From: Zeugodacus cucurbitae
Taxonomy: Eukaryota; Arthropoda; Insecta; Diptera; Tephritidae
Assembly: GCF_028554725.1 (NCBI RefSeq)
Contig: NC_071667.1
Location: 8,229,501 to 8,293,500 of the forward strand
DNA length: 64,000 bases
Direction: 5' to 3'
The position numbers and the translations under genes are program-made. The notes below the pieces were generated by a model that saw only the letters and a list, made by a program, of their open reading frames with translations, did no database searches and was not told where the DNA came from. Every line of letters starts with the position of its first letter. The stretch's first letter is position 1. Shown here one piece after another: positions 49,256 to 60,008 of the stretch.

Positions 49256-52248
49256 CTACGAATATATATATGTTTATTGTCATAATCATAACTTCATATT
49301 TTTACTGAATTCAGTATATTAATTTGTTTATAAATACTAACTAAAATATAGTATACACATCCCTCCAACAATTTTTAAACAATCCAAACAAAAAAGTGAA
49401 ATATATGTATGAGTATATTTAAAATTGTAATATTATTTTAAAATAATACGAATGTGTTTTCCAATCAAAAAACCGTATTTGCCATAAATGTTTTTAGATT
49501 AATTAATATATATAATGTATCGACTGTAAAAAGCTAGTTTCAACGACCAACTCTACACCAAACTCCACTTTTTTGATAAGATTGCGTAAATTTATATTTA
49601 GATGCAAACATACGTACGTACACAAATATCTATGTTAATTGTATATTTAAAATTGTAATATTATTTTAAAATAATACGAATGTGTTTTCCAATCAAAAAA
49701 CCGTATTTGCCATAAATGTTTTTAGATTAATTAATATATATAATGTATCGACTGTAAAAAGCTAGTTTCAACGACCAACTCTACACCAAACTCCACTTTT
49801 TTGATAAGATTGCGTAAATTTATATTTAGATGCAAACATACGTACGTACACAAATATCTATGTTAAGATAAAGATTTTAGCAAAAATCCATTTGAAATTG
49901 TTACATACCAAAAGGCAATTCATTTAAGGTCACACACATACTATATAGTATATATATGTATAACATCCATAAATATGTTTACCAAACACTAATGCTAGAA
50001 AGATCTTATCTTATTGTGCGTCTATATGTAGCAAATACTTATACTGTTGCACAGGTGTAAACTGTTCGAAGATGTATTACATACCATACATACATACATA
50101 CATATATACAGAAAATATTCTTTCACACAACTGCAGATCAAATGAAAACTACAAATATGTGTATGTTAATACATATATATATATGTATTAATGATAAATA
50201 ACTACAAGTGAATAAAGTACAGCAATTATATACACACATACTATAACAAATCAAAAATTGTTTCATTTAAAAATATAATAATAAATTAAAATATAATACA
50301 TATTTATAAAAAGTATATAGATTGTATGAAACGCGGCAAGAGACGCTGGGTAACTGCTAAAAAATAGTGCAAGTGTACTTATTAATAAATCAAATATATT
50401 TTTTTGGCGAGTTCCATCTCCATCTCAAGCCGCTTATTATTGAACGGCGAAATGATTAAAAAAGTTTGCATACCAACGAATGTGATTCAAAACTTATTTG
50501 AATACAATCTGAAAAACGTTATGAGTTTAAGTTTAATTTATTTTTTTTCTTTTAGTAATCAAATTTATTTTAAATAAAATATTTTATGCTTACCCGTACA
50601 CCAAATAAAATAAAAGAACATTTTTTTTGAAAATTTTACTTTTTAATATATTTTATTTACAATTGTAGCCATTCGGGTATATGTATGTATATATGTACAT
50701 TTATACACATATACATACTTATTATTGCGTGCTGAGCTCATGAATTTCGAGGAAATATTAAATATGTATGTTTGAAATTCTATAATTGCACGATTAGTAA
50801 ACATGATTTCGAGAGTACTGTTTCTGCTTTCTTGCATATAAAATTAAAACGTATTTCTTCGAAAGTTTTTGTGTACAGCTGTTAAATAATTTAATACTTT
50901 CGTTTGCTTACTTTCAGCAATTTATATGTATGTAAGTGTCAAAATATTAATGTACCTTAAGTCGTCTTAACTTAAGGTAGATAAACGATTTCTCTACAAG
51001 TAAAAATCTGGACATTTCATTTACTTTGTTTTAGTGAAATTTGAATCTACCGTTGCTATGTTATAGTTTACGTTGCGTTTTCTTGCGTAAAAACTCAAAT
51101 TGCGCGCAATAACGTAAGTCGACTTAAGCTATTTTAACAAATTGCAATCGATATTTTTTCATATGTTTATATATAATAATGTGCCTGTTTATCTTATTTA
51201 ACATAATACATAATATAAGAACAGTAGCTAGTGAAAAGTTGTAAAAATAACTAGAAGTTTTTTAAATTGTCTACATCTTTTCTCTAATAGTTGCACTTCA
51301 GTATACAATGTACATTTGTGTTTTCGTGATGCATTTGTGTGTCTGCCATTGCAAAAAATATTTGTATAAAGTATATTTGAATAAATTTTTTCAACAATTA
51401 TCACAATCTAATATACCACAATGCGAATTTCGAGTGATAAATTCAGTAAAAACAAATATGCAGTGTAAAGAATTATTGCAAAATATACAAGTATGCTCTT
51501 TCTTAAGCCTTCATTGCAGTGCATTTGTAGTACACAAGTTTATCTTTATTTATGTATGCTTTTGTTTTAGTTGAAAACTTTGTTATATTTCACTTTTGCA
51601 TACGCTTCTCATTACCTATTTATAACACTGATTTCGCTTGCCAGCTAAGAATGTTACAGTCTTACACCAAGTGGAATCTCCATTAAAAAAGAAAGAATTG
51701 CCAAATTTTCTGTACGAGCATTTTTGGTATTAAAAATTTCTCATTACAAATTGTACAACTATTGGACTTTTTATGTTTTATGATTTGGCAAATATGGAAA
51801 TTGTTTATTTTTCTAAATTTTCTTAACAAATTGTTATTATTTTATTATGTATACTTTTTGATGAACGTGTGTAGCGATATATGCCTAGTGCTTGTAGTTT
51901 CGTAATATAATAACAATTATAATATAGTTAGTTGCATGCGTTCAATAAACAGTTCATGAGTTCATATATACAGTATTAAATATACGGGTGAATACAAAAG
52001 TATTAATACCCTAAGCACGAAAAAAAAACATATAGTAACTAAACCAATTCAAAAAAATAAAAAATACTTAAAAATACACAAATATAATTGTGTATTTGTA
52101 GTTCGACATAAATACGTAATCACAAAATACAAATGAAAAATTCAACGACTTTGAACTGACTTTCTGTGCAAATTCAAAAACCGAAAAAAAAGAATAAATT
52201 TCGAAATTTGTATAAATTCTATAAACGAATTACTATGATATTCAAAAC
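49256..52248. other. Gene-free A+T-rich stretch downstream of the glycoprotein gene
   Basis: About 3 kb with the tandem duplication 49413-49866 and a perfect 10-bp hairpin at 50953-50979 (TACCTTAAGT, 7-nt loop). The right end should hold the 3' UTR of the minus-strand glycoprotein gene; an AATAAA on - is at 51841-51846. Open frames such as 51308-51574 have no protein-like features. Confidence 0.4.
49413..49866 (+). repeat. Perfect tandem duplication, 2 x 226 bp
   Basis: Bases 49413-49638 recur without any mismatch that I can see at 49641-49866, separated by TT. The unit is non-coding and includes CAAAAAACCGTATTTGCC and ACATACGTACGTACAC. Complete identity implies a very recent event or an assembly duplication. 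Confidence 0.9.
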
Positions 52249-55200
52249 TTAAGTCAATGAATTATATCTGAGATTGCTATCTATAGTGGCATTGCCATTA
52301 GCAGCGCTAGTTGTTGCTGCGCTGTTGACATTTTCCTCATCAGCTGCATTTGGCCTTTGCTCGCTGTTATCAAAGGAGCCCCCAATGCGACCATTGTGAT
52401 CAAATTCCGGATCCATGTCCGAACTAAATTCGGAATAGCGTCGTTGTCTGGGCCACACTTCACGTATACTGTCGATAAGACGCTGCTGAAAGGTTTTGTA
52501 CTCCATATCGACAGATTGTGTTTCGCCAAAATTGAAATCGGCCACTTCCACGTTGAAACTGCAAGTGAAAATATGTAGACATTAATAATAATTATTGCGC
52601 AGCGTGATAACATATAAAAATTTAGGTACATTATCAGCACAGATTAAAAACAAATAAAATGTAAGTAATGTGTTTTGCAAGCGTTTCAACGATTTTATAA
52701 CATTAATTGTCCTTTGCTTTGTTTTCGCAATAAAAACCAATTCGATGTGTACTTACCGATTTCGCGATTGCAAATAATACGAGACGCCAAAAACGATTAA
52801 GATTACAGCGATTAAAGTGAATGACACGGGCACCACCACAACGGACAATTGCGATTGCACTTTTGCTAAAAAAATTGTAAATAGAAAGATTTCATATTTG
52901 AATAAATATACAATATGTGCATTTTCTTATCAATATGAGCTTAGATTACACACGAGCGGTTATCACGTACCTTCATATATATTGATGGTGACCTGATTCA
53001 GCTTCTCGGACACATCGTTGCGTATGAAAAACAAAACTGTTTTGCTCTCGTAGAAAAAGCGGGTGTAATTGTATTCGCATTTCTCGAGTGGGAAATAATA
53101 ACGACAGGTCTCGTTGCCGGTGGCGTTATATGGAGCTGATGTATGCAAAAACAAATATTAAAAATAAATATTAAACGAATATTAAACAGAAAGGCATATT
53201 TCACTTTTACTAACCATTGAAGACTTGAATACACATCTCCAGTGAAGGTGAGCCTTTGCAGTTCACTTGTAGGCGCATCATGTCACCACGTTGTAACCAA
53301 TTTTGACCGTTAGCCTTAAAGTCCGAAACGGGCGCTATACAAACAATATGAACAATGTTTATTAAGTACATAAAGACAACCTCATATAAATAGTAGCGCA
53401 CCTTTTGATTCCACATAATGTTTGAATAAGCCAGTGAGTTTTTTCGGATCATGCTCCATTAATTGCCCAGTGACACAATTGTATGGTGGTTCGCCACCCA
53501 TAATCAGTGGTGACATTAGTATGGGCAAAGCGAGTTTTTTTGATGCTGCTTTTGCTGTTGTGTTCAAAATGGCAACATCGTGCATTTGATCAGTCATGTT
53601 TGTGTTGACGGACAATGCTTGCTGTGCTACTAGTGACGTTAATGGTATTGGTGCAGCTGCACCGCGACGCTGACGTTGTCTTGGCGCCACAGTAGTGGCA
53701 TTTACAGCAGGAATTTTCGCCGTTGTTGAAACATTGTTCGGTTTCTGCGTGGTCGTGTTTGTTGCAGGTGTGGTTGTTTTGGGTGTTGTGGTTGTAGGTT
53801 TTGGCGTTGTTGTTGTTGTTGTAGTAGTAGTTGTAGTAGACGTCGTTGGTTCAGGTGGTTCGAAAGTCGCCACAACCTTTAAAATATATAGAAATACAAA
53901 CATATACAATATTTAAACCAATTCAAAGCAGTATCTTCAAGTATGCACTTACCAAAGCTTCAATTTTATAATATTGTTCAGGTTCAGTGTACTGCGAGAC
54001 ATAACTCAATCCATCGATAACACCAATATAAGTACAATTTCTGAACCAATAAGTCTGTACCGCATATGCTTTGTCCGCGATTAACTTGGCATCGTTCGGT
54101 CGCAATTGTATTGTGTGATTGACCGGCTTTGCAGTTGAAACAAAATTTTTCCTTGGTTTAGTATCATTTTGAAGTAGCAGCATATCACCGCCAAAGGAGT
54201 CATCCAATTTGAAATCAATGTGATTGGTTGCTATATTTATCCACAATATATAGTTTTTATCAACATTTAACGTGACCTTATAATCACCCGGTTTGGTTGT
54301 ATTCATTGGATATGTTACGGACCAATTGCTGTAGGGATATTTTGTGTTGATTTTCTATAAATTTGCAGATGAAAAAATAAATAATTTTTTTTTTTATTGT
54401 AGAGATATATAGTTTCTTCAGATTGAGGAGAAGATAAAGGTACACTACTTGTATAGTATAGAAATTATAGAATTAAACTTTCAATAAAGACTAATGCCAT
54501 TTAAGACGACGAAGTTATTTGAAAATATCTATGTATATGTACATATGAATAATAATCAACATATTAACGCCAGCGCAATAATTTTTTTAATAATGAATCA
54601 AAAAATTATACAGAACGAATTGTATGAATGAATGAATGAATGAATAGTGTGCAATCATTAACTGCTTACAAAAGGCTTTATAAACCAACTGGCACGGAAT
54701 TCGTGATAAAGAATATATATGCAGTACAAATACTGCATAAATATAGTATATATTCACTACATTTTATTGAATTAATTGCATTAATTTACATACGAATAGA
54801 ATAAATTTTATCAAATGTGGTTGAAAGGCAAATAAATAAAAAAACGCATGTATTTATAATGCCAATATTTGCAAAATGCATTAAAAGTGTATGTGGGAAA
54901 GCACATTTTTCTGGCAATATTTGTTCTAAAACATATGTGTAATATTTTTTATCTTTTATTTCAACAGCATTTGTAAATAATACTTTAAATTTAAATAATT
55001 TACAGACGGAGTAATAACATTTACTTTAACAATACAACTGAATAAACTCGAAGTTCGGGGAAATACGTCATTTCATATAAAAAATGCATTTACATTTTTT
55101 TCTTTATGTACACACGGGTGTCATAGTTGAACATATATAATAGAGCTCTTGGTATTCGACTAATCGACTAACCGAATTAACCGAATAGGGCATTATTCGA

Positions 55201-56887
55201 ATAATAATATTCGGTTTGCACTATTCGGATAGTCGTCAGCCATCGACTATTCGATTAACCGCTCATTTTCGACTATTCGGTTAACCGTTCGTTGTCGACT
55301 ATTCGAATAGTGCAAGTTCATTAATTTTCTTATTTTTATTGAAAAAAGTGAAACATTAAAACAAACAAAAAACTCGCTATTTTTTATGACTGTCATACCA
55401 AAACTGTTGTTGTTTCACATGCAAAATTAAAATATGACTGATACAACACTGCATGGTATGTTTCTTGAGTTCGCTATTCTATACCCCTACCCACTTGCTG
55501 CCGAATTTTTTCGGTTTTTTACGGCAAATGCCTATTACTGCAGTAACCGGTTACTTTTTGGAACCGGTTTTTTGGGACACACTCGTGGCAGTGTGGGCGG
55601 TTGGTGGGTGGGGCTTTGGGGCATTTTGGGGTAAAACTTCGACGAGTGGGTAGTCGGTTTTCTGTGAAGAACCGGTTTTTTTGGGTCGGTCAGTGGTCGG
55701 TTATGCTCGTGCCCTTCTGCCCGAACACTTCTCAACCGATTTATACCGCACATTGTATATATCTGGAAAATACGGACATATATCTAGAAAATCAAAGGCT
55801 TTTAGACTGCAAACAATTTTCATTTATTCGAATAGTGAAAGTATAACTATTCGAATAACCGCAGTAGAACGACTATTCGAATAGTCGGAACATTGCGACT
55901 AACCGAATAGTGCTAACCGGTTAATATTCGTACGAACGGTTACAAACCGGATATTCGAATAATCGGTTTTCAGGTTAATCGAATAATTTTAAGAGCCCTA
56001 ATATATAATGCGCTTTCCACGAATGCAATCATAAATATGGAGTGCATGATTTAAGTACATTTATTTTCTTGCTGTATACGCACGTAAGCACATAATTTTC
56101 CACTTTTAGTATGTTAATAAGAAATGCATAAGTACTAAAAACGCACGCTCAAAGGAAATATAAAACCCGAATACATTTTAGTATTATTAACAAATTCATA
56201 CACATATACATATATGTATATGTATATGTACATAAAAGATTAAGAAGAATCAAAGCAAAGATGGTCTTGGTAGCATTTGTCATACCAAAACAGTTGAGAT
56301 ACGACTTTTTATGTCTAGGTACATATGTACATATATCGTTTGTTTCTAATAAAAATAGCTTTTAGCTCGTTCATATCATCTGAATAGTTGATAAAGTTTT
56401 TTTTTCATAAAATATAAATAATGTTTATGCTTACTATATGATTAGCGGCTGGCGTATTATCCTCCCAGTTGAAATTGTAATTCCCTGTGCTCGCCACTTG
56501 ATCATCATCGTATAGCACTGCACTGAAGTTTATAGTTCCACCAATAACCGATGAGCCTGTGCTCTTTATTTCGACGTAATCAGCTTTTTAGAGAAGAAAA
56601 TACGAATTACAATACTTGTTTTTTTATATGCAATATTGCAATATAATATTTAGTGGGCGGAAATCGATTGAATTGTAATAATTTACATAGTGGTTCGCAA
56701 ATGTATGCCACCTCTAGTTGGGTGGGTCATATTGTAATGTAAAGTGTATATGATAAGTAAAGGAAGTTTATTTCTTAGGACTCTATGAAACTCCAAATTT
56801 ATTACCTGTCACCAATGTGCACAATATGAATGAGAATATCAGTGCAAGGTGAATGCACTGTTTTTGGATCGGCATTTCCGTCCTCAT
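52249..56887 (-). CDS. Type I membrane glycoprotein, TMEM130/PMEL-like (tentative)
   Basis: Exons (transcript order): 56887-56806, 56583-56435, 54354-53953, 53876-53402, 53334-53215, 53135-52971, 52865-52757 and 52558-52249, in frame, 603 residues. Signal peptide at 1-27 (LIFSFILCTLVT). Beta-rich ectodomain: exon 2 has VIGGTINFSAVLYDDDQ and YNFNWEDNTP, exon 3 has GDYKVTLNV, resembling PKD-type folds of PMEL/GPNMB/TMEM130. A Thr/Pro mucin-like stalk (about 222-255) is followed by an RQRQRR possible furin site. A Cys-bearing module (LQVNCKGSPSLEMC, CRYYFPLEKCEY), several N-x-T/S sites, a membrane helix at about 470-492 and an acidic cytoplasmic tail (VADFNFGE, YKTFQQRL) complete it. Function in flies is unknown to me. 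It is divergent from Srp72. The intron between exons 2 and 3 contains a hAT element. Confidence 0.75.
54624..54645. repeat. (GAAT)n microsatellite
   Basis: Five and a half perfect ATGA/GAAT units in the glycoprotein intron. Confidence 0.85.
55141..56000. mobile_element. Non-autonomous hAT-type element, copy B (860 bp)
   Basis: Flanked by an exact 8-bp duplication ATATATAA (55133-55140 and 56001-56008). The left end TAGAGCTCTTGGTATTCGAC and right end ATTTTAAGAGCCCTA carry inverted outer bases (TAGAGCTCTT / AAGAGCCCTA). Subterminal regions match copy A at 48874-49255, including repeated TATTCGAATA and ACCGAATA units. The middle (about 55380-55800) is absent from copy A and contains AACCGGTT-type palindromes and G/T-rich sequence. 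Short open frames inside are by-products. The 8-bp duplication and TAG(A/G)G ends fit hAT. Confidence 0.85.
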
Positions 56888-57607
56888 TTCTGCACTTTCT
56901 TTATTATTGAATAAAAATGTAATATATTACTTTGCTATATGTATAAGATAATTTTATTATTTATTTACACATTTAATTCGTATATTACACTGTCTCTAAC
57001 GCCAGCGCTAGTGACAATCACTTTGTGTTAATGGCGTTAATCACACACGATTTCCTTATTTCACTTCTCACAATTTTATAGCAGCTCACTATAATTTTGC
57101 TGATAATACAGCTGTTTCACTGAAGTTTGACGCAGCTTTTCACTTTATGAATTTAATGAAGTCGTTTATATGAACTTCATAAAGGTAATTTTTCTAAAAA
57201 TAATTTTCACTCCAACTGCGTATCAATCGTACACTTTTGATCGTAGAAGGAAAACATAACGCAAAATATGCCTCAATAATGCCAGATCATGCAAAAATTT
57301 GGTGGTGTCACATAAAATAAATATATTATGAAGTATTTTTTTTTTAATTTTTTTAATAATAATTTTAATTTTTTAAATAATTGTGATGTTAGTTTTTATA
57401 AGTTTTTGCAATAAATGCAGAGGAATGTAATTTATTATTTTTTCCAAATATGTGTCGCGCTGTATTTGGCATATGACATATTCTAATTGGATTTGCTGAG
57501 GTGTCAAATAAGTGTCAAAAAACTTAAAAGTTGGAAAGTTTTTGCAGTCGTGTTTTTTCCATTTTGATGTATTGAAATAAATTGGAAATCCTTTAGAATT
57601 GTAAAAA
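56888..57607. promoter_or_regulatory. Divergent promoter region of the glycoprotein gene and Srp72
   Basis: 720 bp between two start codons on opposite strands. It must contain both promoters and 5' UTRs unless an upstream exon was missed. No TATA box or named site stands out; there is a poly-T/A tract near 57337-57375. Confidence 0.5.
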
Positions 57608-59853
57608 ATGTCCAAGGATCCAAATCAGAAAGAAGCCATTATAAAGGCTGCGTATGCGGATGTAAATAAATTTGGGCAAAATGGCGAATACGATAAAGCA
57701 GTAAAGGCTGTAAATAGAAGTAAGTATTTGTTGTTGGTTTGTGACAAAACACTACACCTGTATTTTCTGAAGCTAACCAAATATTTTTGTATGATATTTT
57801 CAGTTTTGGGTGTTGCACCAGACGATCAAACAGCTTTGCATTGCAAGGTGGTTTGCCTCATTCAATTATCCAAATTCGAAGAGGCTTATAAATTCATAGA
57901 AAAAAACAAATTGTCCTCGAGTTTGGTATTGGAAAAGGCCTACAGTGAGTACCGATTGAATAAGCCCGATCAAGCCTTGAAAACTATCGACAATTCTGGT
58001 ATTAATCCACTGCCTGACGGCCTAAAAGAGCTGCGCACACAAGTGCTTTATCGTCTCGAGCGTTATGAGGAGTGCTTTGATGCATATAAGGAGATAATCA
58101 AAAACACTAATGATGAATACGAAAACGAACGACGTACTAACCTTAGTGCTGTAGCTGCTAACTTGGCTGTAGACAAGGTATGTAGTTTTTATAATTATAT
58201 TTTTCGGAGTAAAAAATTAAAAGTGATATCAAATCTAGAACAAGGAAATACCCGAGCTACCCGAAGAGACATATGAGCAATATTACAATGCTGCTTGTAT
58301 TGCGGCTAATCGCCAAAGGTATGCTGAAGCTGAGAAGAAATTGCGCGCCAGTGAAAAGCTATGCCGTGAAACTCTAGAGGAGGATGGTGTTACTGAAGAG
58401 GAGATGCGCGAAGAATTGGAACCAATACGTGTGCAATTAGGATATTGTTTGCACATGCAAGGCAAGTTGAAAGAAGCGGCAGTTATATACGCTGAGTGCT
58501 TACGAAACAAACCGAAGGACCCAGTTTTAGTGGCTGTAGCCAGCAATAATTCGGTGGTCATTAATAAGGATCAGAATGTATTTGATTCGAAAAAGAAAAT
58601 ACGCTCAGCCATGTCTGACGCATGCGAATCGAAATTGACTAGCCGTCAAAAGAAAGCAATTGCATTAAATAACTGTTTGCTTGCATTCCTCACTAACTCT
58701 AGTGATCAAGTGCAGCAACTGTGTCAAAAGTTGGCCCAAAGTTATCCGGATTTAGAATTCCAAACATTACTTATACAATGCTCGCAACTCACCAAGGACA
58801 AGCGCCAAAAGGAGGCCTTAGAGTTGCTTAATAAACATGCAGCAACACATAAAGAAAATGCTTTCGCATCTAAATTTGCGGTGGTCCAGTTATTGCTTTC
58901 TCAAGGTAGTCGCAAGGAGGCCATCGATGTATTACTTTCACTTGGCGAGCAAATGTACAAGCCTGGTATAATATCAGCACTGGTAACACTCTATTTGGGT
59001 ACCGATAATAAACCCGCCGCATCTGAATTGCTGAAATCTGCTGTTGAATGGTATAAAATGAACAACGTAAGTCAGTTGTACACTAACAAAACCTCCGAAT
59101 TACTTACCTCCGATGTAATTATTGCTTATATGCTTACAGGTTAGCAGTGGCGATTTGAGCGATATGTGGCGTCAAGCCGCCGAGTTTCATTTGCGTGGCG
59201 GTGCTTCTGAGACTGCTGCCAGCTCACTCGAAGAATTACTCAAGTTGAATGCTAATGATATGAAAGTATTGGCTCAACTTGTTATTGCATATGCACAATT
59301 CAATCCTAAGCGTGCCTTAGAATTAAGTAAACGTCTACCGAAACTCGAAACATTGACTACAGCCTCTGAAATCGATGCATTAGAGTCGGCTAATTGGGTT
59401 ATGTCTACGAAAGCAGTTAAAAAATCCGCAAACGCAAAAATCGAGCCGTCGCCAAGTACTCCGGTTGTGGAGAAAAAGAAGAATCGCAATAGGAAACGTA
59501 AAGGAAAACTGCCCAAGAATTACAACGCAGAAGTGGCACCAGATCCAGAGCGCTGGTTGCCCAAGTACGAACGTACTGGCTTCCGCAAGAAGCGTGATCG
59601 TCGTGCCAAGGACATCATTAAGGGTTCACAGGGTATGGCTAGTGGTGCAGCTGAGCAATAGTAAGTGGAATTTGTATTCTTTTTTAATTTTTTTGGTTAC
59701 TTACAGTACAATTTTACTTTCAGTGATATGTCTAATCGTGCCAATCTGGGTAAGAATTCTCCTGCTACACCAGTTTATCAGGAGCCAACACCAGGGCCAC
59801 GCCAACAGCATCGCAAAGGTGGTCACAAAAAGAAGAAGGGCGGTCGTTTCTAA
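57608..59853 (+). CDS. Srp72: Signal recognition particle subunit SRP72
   Basis: Cytosolic/nucleolar SRP subunit that with SRP68 binds 7SL RNA and is needed for targeting of secretory proteins to the ER. Exons 57608-57719, 57804-58177, 58239-59066, 59140-59660 and 59724-59853 encode 654 residues, close to the human length (671). The N-terminus is a TPR-type helical array (VNKFGQNGEYDKAVKAVNR, CLIQLSKFEEAYKFIE, LRTQVLYRLERYEECFDAYK). The SRP72 RNA-binding motif follows: basic KKKNRNRKRKGKLPKNY, then DPERWLPKYER (about residues 545-580). The C-terminal tail is Lys/Arg/Gly-rich (GGHKKKKGGRF). The last intron interrupts a Tyr codon (phase 2), so exon 4 alone appears to end at a stop. Tail-to-tail with Pus1. 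Confidence 0.96.
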
Positions 59854-59920
59854 AAACATTTGCTAAGTTGACGAGAAACTTGCTTTTAACAATTTTTTGA
59901 AATGTACGCTATTTAATTGG

Positions 59921-59926
59921 AATAAA
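59921..59926 (+). terminator. Polyadenylation signal of Srp72
   Basis: AATAAA 67 bases after the stop. With the usual 10-30 base spacing, cleavage would fall near 59940-59955, inside the tail of the opposing Pus1 gene. Confidence 0.6.
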
Positions 59927-59959
59927 ATGCATTTGGGTTTAAAATAGATTGTTTATAAA

Positions 59960-59965
59960 TTTATT
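59960..59965 (-). terminator. Polyadenylation signal of Pus1
   Basis: AATAAA on the minus strand 43 bases past the Pus1 stop codon. Its expected cleavage zone (about 59930-59950) abuts or overlaps that of Srp72. Confidence 0.6.
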
Positions 59966-60008
59966 TCCTCCATTTATTTAACAAAACATATATTGAATAC
60001 ATTTTGCA

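Noticed and set aside
53695..53916. Val/Gly-rich frame on + resembling a membrane protein
   Set aside because: It is the complement of the Thr-rich stalk exon of the glycoprotein gene.
54624..54645. Direct repeats considered as a CRISPR-like array
   Set aside because: The four-base unit has no spacers; it is a microsatellite in a eukaryotic intron.
55434..55884. Cluster of overlapping open frames on both strands
   Set aside because: They lie inside the hAT-type element, are repeat-derived, and show no transposase motif.
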